DNA of 64,000 bases, from positions 224,874-288,873 of the forward strand of contig JNDT01002329.1 of the NCBI GenBank assembly GCA_000697055.1, in the 5' to 3' direction. The notes below the pieces were generated by a model. It was not told the origin of the DNA. It saw nothing but the letters and a program-made list of their open reading frames with translations, and did no database searches. Of the stretch, positions 47,571 to 59,955 are shown in pieces. The position numbers and the translations under genes are program-made. Position 1 is the stretch's first letter, and every line of letters begins with the position of its first letter. This stretch comes from Saksenaea vasiformis B4078 (taxonomy: Eukaryota; Mucoromycota; Mucoromycetes; Mucorales; Saksenaeaceae).

Positions 47571-49778
47571 AAAAAACGAAAAAAGAAAAGATGAATGATG
47601 TCTCGTGAGAAGATGAGGTTCGATGGTTCGACGCGTTTTCATCGGCATGCGCCTATGTTATTATACGTCTTGCAGTACGTTTGCGACACTTGGCTTACTT
47701 GGTGCAAAACGTCTCAAAGATCGCAAAGTTTCGATAATTAACGTGTGTAACGCTGTGAAAGAACTTACCGGCAGGAAAGTCTGAAAGAAAGGAAAAGAAA
47801 GAGAGGCACCAGTAAAGCAATTCAAATCTACAAAAGAGGCTGCTTACAAACATGATCCAGAATATCGTAAGGAGAAAGCCGCATTCAGATATTGATAATG
47901 GATATGCAGTGACTCAGCTTCATTTCATACGCGTGTACATTTGTATTATTTGCTTAGGTCAGACGATACGAAAGTGTATATGACTAAGCTTTACTCTTCA
48001 GAGGAATGATTTTTTAAAACATTACGCTGGCTCCTATCCTTTAGACATTGGGAGCGTGATCTTTAATTACCAAATCAGTTCTAGCTATATAGTCTCTTGT
48101 TTACAACAACATTCATTTGAGTTCCGTAATCCGACGATGCATCTCCTTAAACTCTTTCCTCATATTTAGCACATCCGCTTTTGCTGTCGTTGAGAGCTAT
48201 CTCATCCATGTCGAGAGATATTTCAGGAGCAAAAACGTTTCCCGCTAATGCATTGTTTTCCTCCATTGATATGGCATCAGCTAGCTCATTAAATGGAAAT
48301 CATAGTATACTTTCGAAGGTTAGAACAACCGCGAGGCCTTTTCGCGAGAGACCTGAAGGTTTTGATTCCTTTAGTTGGACTGGGCAGGACCTCCATAGTC
48401 GCTTTTGATGATGAACGTTTGCAATTTTTCGTCTGAACACAATGCGACGAGCCTTATGCAGCGCACCGTGAATGTTCATCGATCGGTCGTCACCGCGAAC
48501 TGAACATCCCTTTGATGTGTGCGTCTCATCGATGTCCGTCATAAGATACCGTCCTCGCCTCAGGTCTTCCACCAGCTTTTTTCTAACCGAAGCAGCCACA
48601 TCGAGCACTGTTCTCTTAATATTGATAAATGCGGTATCTCCATTAGGAATTGGCGACTATTTTCTCCTTTGAACAGGTAGCGTCTTTTTTCCGTTTCTGC
48701 CGTTTTGTCTAATATGCTATGTTAATTCAATGTGATAACCATTGGTATAACATACTCTTCGAATGAATCCAGGAGGATTCCTTCTTCTTTTAACTGATTG
48801 GCCCCTGATGCCACGTAGACGTACGTCAATGACGCTGTTAGTGTTGAAAAAGCGGCATTTGCTGCAATAATTTTTCCTCGCTGTCTTTAGTGGTCAACAC
48901 AAAAAAGATCCGTTCTCCCGAGAATGCCGTCAGATATATGCAGTTGTTTGGTCATAATGACGTGGAACTCTTTGATAAAATGCTGACCAGGCTTTCCAGA
49001 ACATTGATGGCCGCGCACAGGTATCACGCATGAGTGTACCGTAGTCTGACTTAGAAAGCGGGGAGAATTTAAACATAGCAGGTTTGCCAAATCGTGTCAG
49101 ATCTCCATAGGTTCTGTTCATAACGTACAAAAATCCGTACGTAAGAAGCGTCTTCAGCGGCTTCCTTGACAACGGCTTTTACAGTGTCTTCCCTAAATTT
49201 TGGCAAATAGACCATGTTCAGCAGGTGTAGAAGAAGAAGATCTGTGCTCCCGTTTTGGTGAGACTTGAGCCAATCACTGCAGCTAAGCTCCAAGAGATTC
49301 GAGCGGGTATAGCGAACGAATACCCAAGATTCGAAAAAAAAAAAGAACCAACCCATTCAATTCAGAAGTGCCAACCAATAGTATAACATATACAAAATGA
49401 TAAATCAGGAGAAGTGGACTCGGCCTTTTTAATAGGGAACGGTCTTAAGTCAACGATTTCCAAGGGGTCAACATCAATTATTGTATGCATGCGTGCCAGA
49501 GAACGACACATTCCCACATCGTCCTCAATCATCTCAAATCACATAATTTAACATTACGATACACATCTTTGCCTTCTGCATGTTGACTGCAGTCATTTAC
49601 TGTTTCTCAATATGAAGACAACGCCTGGAAGCACCCGTAATGGGTCGCGCCAAATTCATTTCCAGCCAATGCAAACTTGTTCTATTGGTTCAACGAGAAT
49701 ATGCCAACTATATGACGACTTGAGAACTTCACGCTTCTCTTTTTCTTTCTTTCCTTTCCTCACATATCATCGTATTTT
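47571..49778. other. Interval with decayed coding relic
   Basis: Holds the possible Fanzor/TnpB relic at 48300-48608 (separate entry) and frames at 48887-49356 (minus) that look coding but are broken. These include TYGDLTRFGKPAMFKFSPLS, RDTCARPSMFWKAW and, in another frame, ILGRTDLFCVDH. No intact gene is supported. Confidence 0.4.
48300..48608 (-). pseudogene. Possible Fanzor/TnpB-type relic (C-terminal piece)
   Basis: An isolated open frame of about 100 codons. It contains RYLMTDIDETHTSKGCSV, then HGALHKARRIVFRRKIANVH. The order Asp-Glu-x-x-Thr-Ser-Lys-x-Cys, followed by a decayed second pair and a VFRRKIA stretch, resembles the RuvC-III glutamate, zinc ribbon and (W/V)NRDxNA motif at the end of Fanzor/TnpB nucleases. 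Three of the four expected cysteines and the final Asp are missing. This is pattern-matching by eye and could be wrong; a decayed unknown gene is the alternative. Confidence 0.3.
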
Positions 49779-51113
49779 ATGTTCTCTACTCTTGCACGAC
49801 GATCTTTAGGATTTCCTCTCTTTTCTGTGGGTGCTTACCGTACCTTGCATAGTGCCAGCGTACTGGCTAAAGGACCGCTTTCATCACAGAAAAATAGAGG
49901 TATCCAAGGTCGAGCAAATGATTTGATTGATACTGTCCTCTATGGATCGAAGGAAGGAAGAGAAGAAGCAAACCAGACTCATTCAAAGACCATAGCACGA
50001 GGCAAATATGTTCATGAACTACAGAGTAAGCTTGCTAAGGATGGGTCATACGGAAAAAACTTACCTTGATTGCAGAGCACAAGGTGAAACCCGACAAAGT
50101 AGAGGAATACATCCAGTTACTGTAAGCAATGTTGCACTATTGTGTTCAAACATGTGAACATAACACTGAAATTTAAAAGATCAACGCACTATCCTCGTAT
50201 TGCCAATGATCCTTTGAACGATGTCAATTTGTGTGGAAGCTGGTCTGTCGAAATTGGGGAGCTTGATACCTTTGGTAAGAGACTTTGAGATCCCAAAATC
50301 ATCTATGACGACATGTCCGACTGATTACTGTGCAACAACTAGTTCATATTTGGGAATACAAAGGTTATCCTGGCCACCAGCAGACACTAGCGCGACTGGA
50401 ACAAGATCCGGTACACGATAAACTGCGTTTGATTTTTTTTTCTCACGCTGTAAAAACATGCAGGTCCACCTAGAGTTCATGAAGCAACTGCGGCCTCTGT
50501 TGATTTCTCGAGAAAATAACGTCATGCTTGAGTTTTCCTTCTGGAAGACGTCGCCTCCTCATGTTACAAACGGCATCTATGAACTCCGTAAATACAAGCT
50601 GAAGGTGAGATAGGAACCGGACTCCAAACCCTGTTTTATTCTAACGAATGTTATTCTTTGTAAGCCTGGGCGTTTGCTCGAATGGGAAATGAACTGGTAA
50701 ACTATCCGGGTGAAATAGGAAAGAATGCTAATTAAAGTTTACCCCACATCGTCTGACATTTCAGGCGACAAGGTCTTGAATGCCGACGCCAATTCTGCGA
50801 GCCGGTTGGTGCGTGGTTCAGCCAATTAGGAGATCTAAACACCGTCCATCATATGTGGACATACCCGTAAGTGATCAGCGATAAGATAAGATACGTTCAA
50901 ATCTAAGGCTGTATCCCTCCAGTGATTTGCAGACCCGTAAAGTGACGCGCGAGGACGCATGGAAGATAGGTGGCTGGTCGGAAACCGTGTATAAAACGGG
51001 TAAATAATAGAAGATGAGAACGGGGGACCTCATTAATCTTCGTTCTAGTGCGCATGATCGACTACATGCAATCCTATATCCTGAAGCCTTTGCCATACAG
51101 CCCCTTGAGGTAG
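49779..51113 (+). CDS. NIPSNAP-family mitochondrial protein
   Basis: A 290-residue protein from nine exons: 49779-50025, 50076-50121, 50180-50274, 50343-50410, 50464-50604, 50665-50696, 50765-50866, 50923-50999, 51049-51113; all GT-AG and in phase. The N-terminus is Arg/Ser-rich and looks like a mitochondrial targeting sequence (FSTLARRSLGFPLFSVGAYR). Two NIPSNAP-type dimeric alpha-beta barrel halves follow: HKVKPDKVEEYIQLL with SWSVEIGELD and HIWEYKGYPGHQQTL, then GIYELRKYKLKPGRLLEWE with WFSQLGDLNTVHHMWTYPDL. It ends YILKPLPYSPLR. NIPSNAPs sit in the mitochondrial matrix; animal members display mitophagy signals. The molecular function in fungi is unclear. Confidence 0.93.
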
Positions 51114-52503
51114 TTACTATGCAAACTTAGAAAGCGGCGTACGTGCATAGAGGCAAACGAAGTATTATAGCATATGGAGAATTAAGAACGAGGAGAAGAG
51201 GATGGTTGTAAAAGGCAGAGGCCGGTCAATAACAACACATTGCTCAGGTGGATGTGTCATGCTTTTGTGGTATGCAGATGCTTCGTGATCATACATAGCA
51301 ATCAAGAGATTCAATAAAGGTCACCAATAATACGCAAAAAGCGTCTTGATATAGTTTTTGGAGCGGCTGCACATATCGGCGATGTGTTATCGAAAAAGAT
51401 TATCGTCTATTAGCGAGGAAATCGACTCGCCATTTTCTTGACAGTCGGAGTCGGAACGGTGAAGGATCGTCTACTGCGGATGAAAACATGCGTGCATTTA
51501 ATCAGGATGTCAAACATGATTTCGTTGAACCAATAGATGAAAAAATGAGCAGATAGCCTTCATGTTGACTGTTGCGTTTTGTATGTGAAACTCAGAGCAG
51601 TTCGTACTAACGCTCTCTAGGAAACTGGAAAGACTAACAGAGATACAGCGTGCCTTCCATGGTTTACGACATAGCAGACCTTACCACTTATTTAGTCAAG
51701 GAGACCTTCGCTCATATACTGGCATGGATATTTCATAGATCCGATGTGATCAAAAACCATTCCTAGTTATTCATTGCCGAAAGAAGGAGCACCGTGTCAC
51801 CGAGGATGCCTTCTCTCGATAAGCTCTGGGCGCCGGTGCCGGTGCCGGCCATCGTTCTAGCCTTCAACCTTAACGTCGTCAGCCAAAATCTATAATTTAT
51901 AGTATCAACTTCTATAATTCTATGCACTCCTGGGAGACATAGAATTAACGGTGTGCCAATGTGGTCCCAGTCAAATAAGTATCAAACACTACGTGCACAA
52001 TAGATAAATGTACGGACATTCAAAATGGACATAGGGTATACACATAACCACACGAAGCAGATGCACAATGTGGTGCGCAGGGAACTGCTAAATCCATCGA
52101 ATGCAAAAGGTTGTATGTGTATAAGTGGAAGCTTGTCAGGGAGACAAAAGACTTGCCCAAGAATTTGTGCATCCAGCAATCCAACGCCGATCTACAAACC
52201 AATTTGGTGGCGTATATGCTTCAGCTTGCGGGTAAGAACGGTCCACCCCATCTTTTGTTTCCTCCAACTGCTAGGTATGACGCTATTAGGCACGTAAGGG
52301 ATAAATTCAGGCTGGAGATGGTATTAATCGAAACTTATCTATTGGTTTCTTTTCCTCGTGTTTTGCACCCTAAGGTTCAGCCGACTACGCGGACTATGCT
52401 CATTTTCATTGGCTGGACGGGGATTCAAATACACAATGAAGATCCTGCTGGCGGAGGCCGTAGACAACCCGTTAAGCCGGTCATTCCTTCCAACAAGCAA
52501 ACA
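51114..52503. other. Interval with an unrecognised coding-like stretch
   Basis: At about 52096-52317 (plus) a well-formed open stretch reads RLYVYKWKLVRETKDLPK, later LQTNLVAYMLQLAGKNGPPH and RYDAIRHVRDKF. It is in frame with the downstream TMEM230-like start but unlike that family, so it may be an exon of another gene or an element fragment. A GCCGGT triplet repeat lies near 51831-51849. Nothing else is supported. Confidence 0.4.
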
Positions 52504-52949
52504 ATGGGCAAATTACGAAATCCTTTCAAGCCGAAACGCAGACAATTTGTTGAATTACAAGAAGATCCTGGTTTCTCAGCCGAGCAGTTTGTAGTTCCGG
52601 AGCCAGAAAGTAAACAGAGATTTGGAAGTTCGGAAGTGACATTCTATGTGTAGTTCCATGGAAGGCCATTGGCCTTGCATCATTACTATTCTTCCTTGGA
52701 TCCATCCTTATTACCATTGGAGCTTTGATAAAGCTTGGTTATATTGGGGCAGACGTATGGTTTACTTTTCGAAGATGTACATGAATTGAATTTCTTGCTT
52801 ATTTTTAGGGATGGAACGATCGAGGAATCCCGTTTTTAGTACTTGGAAGTATCATGTTTATTCCAGGCGCATACCACTTATACATTGCCTACTATGCTTA
52901 TTACAAGTATCCTGGGTACGATTTTTCGATGATACCAGACTGGGAGTAA
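52504..52949 (+). CDS. TMEM230-like small two-pass membrane protein
   Basis: A 115-residue protein from exons 52504-52609, 52654-52754 and 52809-52949. The donor at 52610 (GTAAAC) was chosen because it gives a normal 44-nt intron and keeps frame into IPWKAIGLASLLFFLGSILI. The second hydrophobic segment is IPFLVLGSIMFIPGAYHL, and the C-terminus reads IAYYAYYKYPGYDFSMIPDW. The two spans, the PG.YH..IAYYA.K.Y.GY motif and the length match TMEM230, a vesicle/endosome trafficking protein linked in animals to secretory and autophagy routes. The frame is open upstream of the chosen ATG, so a longer N-terminus cannot be excluded, but the size fits the family. Confidence 0.85.
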
Positions 52950-53274
52950 AGAACTATGGCGGAACGCAAGGATGGTGAATTGCATAAAAGGCAGATGGTC
53001 ATGGTAATGTTAGTTTAAAAACATTGAAATGGTTATCAATAAGGCGATGTTGACGTTTTCTGGGAATAACACGATCGTAATATAAGAATTCTATAGTCTG
53101 AAAAAGTGGAAGCGGTCAAAACGCATCATGACCTAATCTTTTACGTGAACAATGATTCTTCTTTTTCTGGTGTTTCTAGCATTTATTTATAGAGCATCAT
53201 ATCCCCTTCTTAAATGCTTCGGCTTTTTCCTGCTTCTACAACGACGGCAACCGTTGTAAGACTATCACCCCGTA

Positions 53275-53403
53275 TTACTGGTAGGGAAAGTTTACCTTCT
53301 GCTGATGCCGCTTTTGTTCTTCTTTTTTTTCCTGTTTTGATTTTGGTCGGTTCTTATCAACCTTTTGAGTAAGGTCCTTGTTATGGGCTGGCTTCTTTGG
53401 CAT
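53275..53403 (-). CDS. Tiny very basic protein, unrecognised
   Basis: Starts at 53403 and runs 36 codons of Lys/Gln/Glu-rich sequence (MPKKPAHNKDLTQKVDKNRP, later KQEKKEEQKRHQQK) to a possible donor GTAAAC at 53295. If not spliced it ends at 53275 after 42 residues. If spliced with a 34-nt intron to the AG at about 53262, it would gain a basic C-terminus. Composition resembles small conserved nucleic-acid-binding or SERF-like proteins, but I do not recognise the family. The start context (TTACCATGCC) is good. Confidence 0.4.
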   Translation of the reverse strand: MPKKPAHNKDLTQKVDKNRPKSKQEKKEEQKRHQQKVNFPYQ

Positions 53404-56400
53404 GGTAACTTTTTAGGTTAAGATATTGGCAGGGATGCTCAGTCCCACTTATTTATGAGAATGTATTGCATGGGTCTGCATAAACGAGGGACTAGAAGCT
53501 ATTTCGGGGTTGCGACTGACACGCGACACAAGTTCCCCAATTCTGAAACGTAACGTATTATGAAGCTTGAGGATTTCAGAATTTTTCCTTATGACTTCCC
53601 AGATGGTCAGGCGTACTTGAACGGAAACGGCGCTTTTCAATGTCATCCAAGCCGTTATCTGTATAATATACTATGGATCCAGAAAACTGTACAAACAGCT
53701 ATCAAACCATCTGGGCTGCAAATGAACAAGGAACAGGACTAGTATTTATTGCCGTCATCATGTCATAAAAAGCCAAAAGCTAAATAGGGACGCACCACAC
53801 ACTCTTTCGTGTCCAAAGAAATGTGAAACTAATTGCAGTATGTCTCAGTAAACCAAAGGAGGAAGACCGTGAACACGTCTCTTGCTGGGAAACGCTGAGA
53901 CTGTAGCAAGAAATAACAGCTGTTATGTAGCTAGGAAAGGGCCTGATTGTCCGTAATGTTACGCGGAACAGTGTATGTTCTGTGTGTGTGCATGCATGGA
54001 TATTTTTCAAGACTATTTTTTTTAGTAACGCATACGCTGTCGCTTCTGCGGCGACACATAGACACTATCAGTAGTGGCACCTGAAGTTTCACTGGTCGAT
54101 TTTGAGTTGCTCAGATGTCCTTCATGCTTAATACCGTATAATCGTTAAACAAAGATTAACTGTAGCTTGTAACGTATTTCGCTATCCCTATAGATATTCT
54201 ATTTGACATGGACATCTGCTTTGTATATCCGTCAACCGAGATATCCTGTCTTTTTGAAACGCTCTCGCCTATGAAGCCTCACAACTTCCCGTCTCCACTA
54301 TTTGCAGCAATCCAGCGATATGAACAACAGTATGTTCCTTCAATTATCAGAAAGAAACCAGATGCTCATCTCGAGAAGCTTTTGAATTTGAGGAAGCTGT
54401 AGTGTCCCATTGAAGCGTCCTAGTAATTCCCGTTGTGATAAATCGAAAAGGCAGATTGTTTTAAAAATTTACTCTTGTTTGTGTAATAGGTCTTCATGAG
54501 GCAAATTCGCACGAGCTTCCATCAATTTACTGCGGCATTCATCGATCACTGTCCCATTGAGGTGGGTCATCGTCCGGCTCCTCTGCTTGTTTACTGGTGA
54601 CATGGCATGCAATAGCTTTCCTATGCGACACGTTTCCTTGTAGTACAGCTTAAGAGTCTCCACAGTCGTTCCGAACAAACCGCGTCTCTAACTAGTTCTG
54701 CGTCGCGCTATCATAGACGAGTTTGCCGTGTAGCTCTACTTTTTTCTCGTGCAAATCAAAACCATATGCTGTCTGCCACGTCTGCAGAATAGTACCTTCG
54801 ACAGTTGGAGTGGAACCTTTGATTTAAAACCCACATCTTTATCAATTTGCATTTATCATGAATTGCTGATATCATGAAGCCATTTCGTCTGTTTGCCCTT
54901 CAATTCCATACAGTGGTCCCTCGATAATTTATACCACCAAATTACAGGCACCTCATTGAGATTATTATAGTCGAAACTGGATGTACTGGTTTAAGGTGTC
55001 GCTACTTCTCCAGTTTTTGCAGAAGCGTTGAAAAAAGGTCGAGGGTATTGGGAGATCACTGTAGTTATGTTTTCGGTGCCGTTATCAGTAATGATCGCTT
55101 CTAATTCGCGCACAAAAACGGTAAGGTAAGCTTGTTGTTATTCCGAGAAAACGTATCTATTGCTGACACATGTTTAGACAGACTGATGGAGACAGCTACT
55201 CGTCTGACGCACCAATTTTGCAATCCATTGTGCAGTGTAGCGAAAGGAAAGAAGAAAGGACAACGGTACCGCAAAGTGTGCGTCGGGACACCTAGTTTTA
55301 GGGCTATTTCAGCTCATCACAAGTAACTGATTAATGGCTCCTCATTTCACTGTGAATTCTTAAAAAGAAAAAAGAGTGTATTATTCGTATGCATTATGAG
55401 CCACTTGATCGTTTACAAAAGGTTTTGCGATGGTGAGCGGCCGTCATATAAAGTCCATTGCGCCTATCACGGATCTTCACATCAGGTCAGCTTATCGCAA
55501 TTACCACTCACTATCGTGATACAATGACCATCTTAAGAACAAAGGAAACGCCTTGATGATTTTTACTATTTTCTTCGTCACGCTGTCTAATGTTACGAAA
55601 TAGGTGGGCATGCAGAAGATAAGGTTTCTTTGGATGTGGATCATAGAAATCCACAGCGTCTATTTCTGTAACATCTGACCAATAGAAATTTTCTGAATTC
55701 ATTTGGTTGCAAGGACGTCAATGATTAAACTGCGAGTGCCTCTCTTGAATATCGGCCTGGATGAGTGCCTATGACTCCCACAAAATTCCTATACTCGACT
55801 GTTAAAGCAGAACCGTCGATTAGAAACCTGCGTCATTGCCGATTTAAAGTTGCTACAGTATGTATTGCTGATGTCATGAAGCGACTCATCCACGTCCCCT
55901 TATGACACGTTTTCCGAGGCCGTTATCAATGATGACGATTTCAAGATTCATGCTTAATAATACGTAACAAGCTGGATTGAATCATTTACAACTGTATTTG
56001 TTTGGTGCTAATATAACGATAGTTTCATAAGATAAGTTACTGTCACTTTCAAAGGCGATGATGAAGCTACTACCAGCCCAAAAATGGGGACTTTTGTTGG
56101 AATAGAACGCCTTTGGTTTCAATGCTGACCTGGAAAAAGAAGGCGTGACAAACATACACGCTTTTGCTGTTCTTTACCGACTGTTCGGCAAAAAAAAAAG
56201 TCCCCATCTGGTTTTGCATTGTTATCCTAAAAAGACGCACAAATTTCATTCATGCTTGATGATCGGATGGATTCTATCTCTGGGTTTTATCGACATTGAC
56301 TCACCAGCCACAAACATACGAAGAAGTGTTATCTACAGGTTTGTGCCTTTATTTCTTTTTCTTTGTTTTTGTGCTAAAAATGATCCAATCTATAGATCGT

Positions 56401-58090
56401 TTTTAAATGCTGCAAGAGTACTTGGACCACATAATGCTGGCGTAAAAATAGGTTTCTTATTTTTGTTTGCATGAAAGCTAATGGTTGAATATAAATGGTT
56501 GTATAGATTAGCCACCATTTTGATATTCCGAAAGACGGGAACGGCGATCGGCAAAATTGTATGAGTTTGGCAGCATAGGAAATTTTTTGATCAACATGCA
56601 TAAAGTTTTTTTTTGTGTCCCTAACGGATAATAGCAAATCTAGTGCAGCATCTGTACGCCATGTGCATGGATGATGGATACACAACAGGTACAATTGGCA
56701 ATGATCTTGTGTTTGACAATAAACTGCCTTCATTTCCGAAAGACAGAAGAAATCCATTTTGGCCATTCATATGATATTGAGGAATTGTACAACTCCTGTC
56801 AGGGTTTTAGCGCGGGAATGTTCTTTATTCCTGATGTTCGATGGTTTCACAAACAGCAAGGGGATCAATCACGACGGAAATCAGTCATCAACATGAACAT
56901 CAAAACACAATGCTGCAACCCTTGTCCATACTTTTGCACTATTATGCGGTCAAGTTTCATTTGTCCTGAAGTTCAAATTCCCACAATAAATTATACAAGC
57001 GAATTCCGGATGTCGGATCAAACAAGTTGGGTGATCGGGAGTTTGAAAAGTGTTGGACAGAAAATGGGAAAATAGGAGTATTTTTCACACGGATCATGTC
57101 CGCATCGTATTTCTTATCGAGTTATCCGAAGCCCTGGTTCGGATGATAGAAAAGAGCAGCCGTAGATAGAAGTTGAAATGCATGGCTATTATTATTATTA
57201 TTGACCTATTTGCATTACAACTTTGTTTAAACTAATCGAACAGAAATATCCCGAGGCATTTTTAGAAGGAAGCATCTAGATTCTTAGACAAGTAAAGAAG
57301 TTCTGTCTTTTTTTTTTTTTTGGGGGACATCAGATAGTGTTTACTACTTTTTTTTTCTGAGCAATGTAGGGGAAACATTTCCACGTGTCCCTTTTGATGT
57401 TGTGAAACACATCTGCTTAATACGGAGCCCGCACGCCACAAATAAGTCTGGACCCCTCCTTTATGTATGAATAAAGATCGACTAGAACTGTTTCAAGGAT
57501 GTCCATTTTGATTCTTTTGCCATTGAACAAGTTGTAATGGCTACGTAGATGCTAAATTTCTATTGTCATGCTTCGTCTCCATTGTTATCACGCGCACACA
57601 CAGCTGCAGCTCTTTGGGCAACAATGCGTATACTGACATGTTTTCAGATGATTTTAAAATACAGTTCTGGAATGCGAAGAGTTTCTTCTGGCCTTTTAAG
57701 AAAGAAGGAAAAAAGACTTTTTCGGCTGTTCGGTCTCAAGTTTTTCCAGAGACTGTCGGATGTAACTTTGTCCAGTATGAGTCCGAAATGATCCGCAACA
57801 AAAAAGAGACTTTTTATGACTCACTGTTAAAACATAATCGTAATTGTAGTTAAGCACAAGATAATGTAAAAAGAAGAAAAAGGGAAGAGGTAATGATGCA
57901 TATGCTGCTGAATGATGATAAAGCACGCTATGGGTTTCGGTTATATTGGGTTGCCATCGTTTCCTTTTTTTTTTTTTGGGTCTTCTCTCCTTCCAAAAAT
58001 AGAAGAGCACTTATAAAAGCCCGCGAACGGTTTTGCCACTTGTCTTCTTCTTCTTTCCACTCTTCTTTGTCTATATCTCCGAATTCCCTC
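53404..58090. other. 4.7-kb gene-poor region with transposon-like fragments
   Basis: Near 54911 the string CAGTGGTCCCTCGATAATTT resembles an end of a pogo/Tc1-type element and recurs in part at 21871 and 40221 (GGTCCCTCGAT, CTCCCTCGAT). At 56691-56771 (plus) a short frame reads LVFDNKLPSFPKDRRNPFWP, a transposase-like remnant. Frames at 54208-54402 (plus), 54469-54678 (minus) and 57563-57853 (plus) look coding-like but are unrecognised. The right end is the HAL-kinase promoter. Confidence 0.45.
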
Positions 58091-59844
58091 ATGAGTTCGT
58101 CACTTGCCGTTAATAGCCTCAGTGAACGATTGCGCGCTGTCGACTTTAATACACCTGCAAAAATCTTTCAGAACAAACATGCAGTGCACCAGTTCGAGAC
58201 AGTGACGCCGGATATATCAGTGCCGGGAACACCTGTTATGGCACCTCATAAACATGCTACTTCACCTCCATTCGTTCCTCAATCACTACCACCCACTGCT
58301 GCAAATACCCCTCCCTCTCTATCTCCTCATAATAGTAGCGAACGGCAAAACAAACGACTGTCTTCGCCTTCACCACGGCAATCTCCCCAGTTTGCCGCGT
58401 CCTCATCAGGCGTTTCAACCCCGTTATCCCTATCTCGACCGCCTTCAGGCGAAAGCAATAAAGAACGACCTACTCCGAGCTCCTCCTCCTCCCTCCCTGC
58501 ACGACCAAGCACTCCGTCACAATTTATCTTCAAGAAACCAGAATACAACAGCCATTATCACAAAAATCACTTTCACCATCTCGAGAAAAAAGACACCCTC
58601 TTACATGAGCTCAAACGGTTCTTCAAGCCTGATAAGAAAAAGAAGAAACAAAATTTGAGTGCGAGGAGCTCATACAGCGACTTATCGTTTGCAAACGAAT
58701 TTAATAAGGATATTGAAGGTCGATATGGAAAATGGGGTAAGTCTTATCGTGATCTTGTTTAGGTTAGTGGGGGAAAATCACTCTTACTAAAATCTTAAAT
58801 TGCCCATTAGGCCGATTTGTCGGTAAGGGGGCCGGTGGATCTGTCCGCCTGATCCGGCGTAGCACAGACGGCAAGACATTTGCCGTCAAGCAGTTTAGAA
58901 AACGGATGCCGGGAGAAAACGAAAAAGAATACGTAAAGAAGGTAACCGCCGAATTCTGCATTGGCTCGACGTTACATCACGTCAATGTCATCGAGACGTT
59001 GGATATCATCCAAGAAGGATCATCATTCTATGAAATCATGGAATTTGCACCCAATGATTTATTCAACATCGTCATGAGCGGCAAGATGACACGTGAAGAG
59101 ATTGCATGTTGCTGGCGTCAATTACTTCACGGTGTGTCCTATTTGCAGTCGATGGGCATTGCGCATCGCGACTTGAAACTGGATAACATGGTCTTGGACG
59201 AACGTGGCATTGTGAAGCTCATTGATTTTGGTTGTGCTGTTGTAAACAAATACCCATATGAAAAGGAAACTCGCCTCAGCAAAGGTAAAACGAAAAAGAA
59301 AAAAAATTTGAATGCACAATGAAATTGAGTCTAAACTTGATACGTCTATTTTTAAGGCATCTGCGGGTCTGATCCTTACATTGCTCCTGAACAATATACA
59401 GAGCCAGAATATAATGCATGCAAAACCGATTTATGGTCGTGTGGCATTATCTTCATCTGCATGACTATTCGAAGGTTCCCATGGCGATTGCCTCGTCCCA
59501 GTCAAGATCAATCTTACAAAAACTACATCACTCCGTCTACACAGGGTGCCACAAGATTGTTCAAAATGCTCCCACGTGAATCACGGCCCATTTTGTCGCG
59601 CATACTGGAGCCGGCACCCAGTAAGCGATGCACGTTGTCGGAAGTCCTGGCGGATGAGTGGGTGGCAAATATCCCCATGTGTACAGAACACACCGCTGCC
59701 GATCATCCACACCACCTCCTGGTTGAACCAAACAGAGAAATCATGGAACAACGTAACATCGTTATTCTGGATTCCGCACCATCACCGGACGATTCTCCTG
59801 CCCCAACCGCAGGCAAAAAGAAGACGACCAAGCATCGCGCATAA
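58091..59844 (+). CDS. HAL/Sat4-type Ser/Thr protein kinase
   Basis: A 535-residue kinase from exons 58091-58736, 58811-59284 and 59357-59844, GT-AG and in phase. Residues 1-215 are a Ser/Pro-rich, probably disordered N-terminus ending in a basic patch ([12 protein letters not shown]). The kinase domain starts at [13 protein letters not shown]. It has Lys242 (AVKQF), HRDLKLDN (334-341), DFGCA (354-358), then [12 protein letters not shown] and [14 protein letters not shown]. The DFGCAVV, APEQ and FPW combination is typical of the fungal NPR/HAL5 group (Hal4/Sat4, Hal5, Oca2), which in yeast stabilises potassium and nutrient transporters at the plasma membrane. The frame is open upstream to 57893, but the sequence there is low quality, so the ATG at 58091 was preferred. 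It converges with the ArsC-like gene, 111 bp away. Confidence 0.88.
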
Positions 59845-59955
59845 ACATATTCCCCACTCTCCCTAAACCCCCACCCTTTGTTTTTCTCACACATCTTTTC
59901 AAAAACCCTACTTTGTATAATAAAAATTCCTCCGTACTCTCTCTCTACCATCCAT

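Noticed and set aside
56603..57075. Possible transposase gene
   Set aside because: Only a short DNKLPSFPKDRRNPFWP-like piece looks transposase-like; frames are broken and no domain can be followed.
57893..58090. N-terminal extension of the HAL-type kinase
   Set aside because: Poly-T derived Phe run and no family similarity; the ATG at 58091 is more natural.
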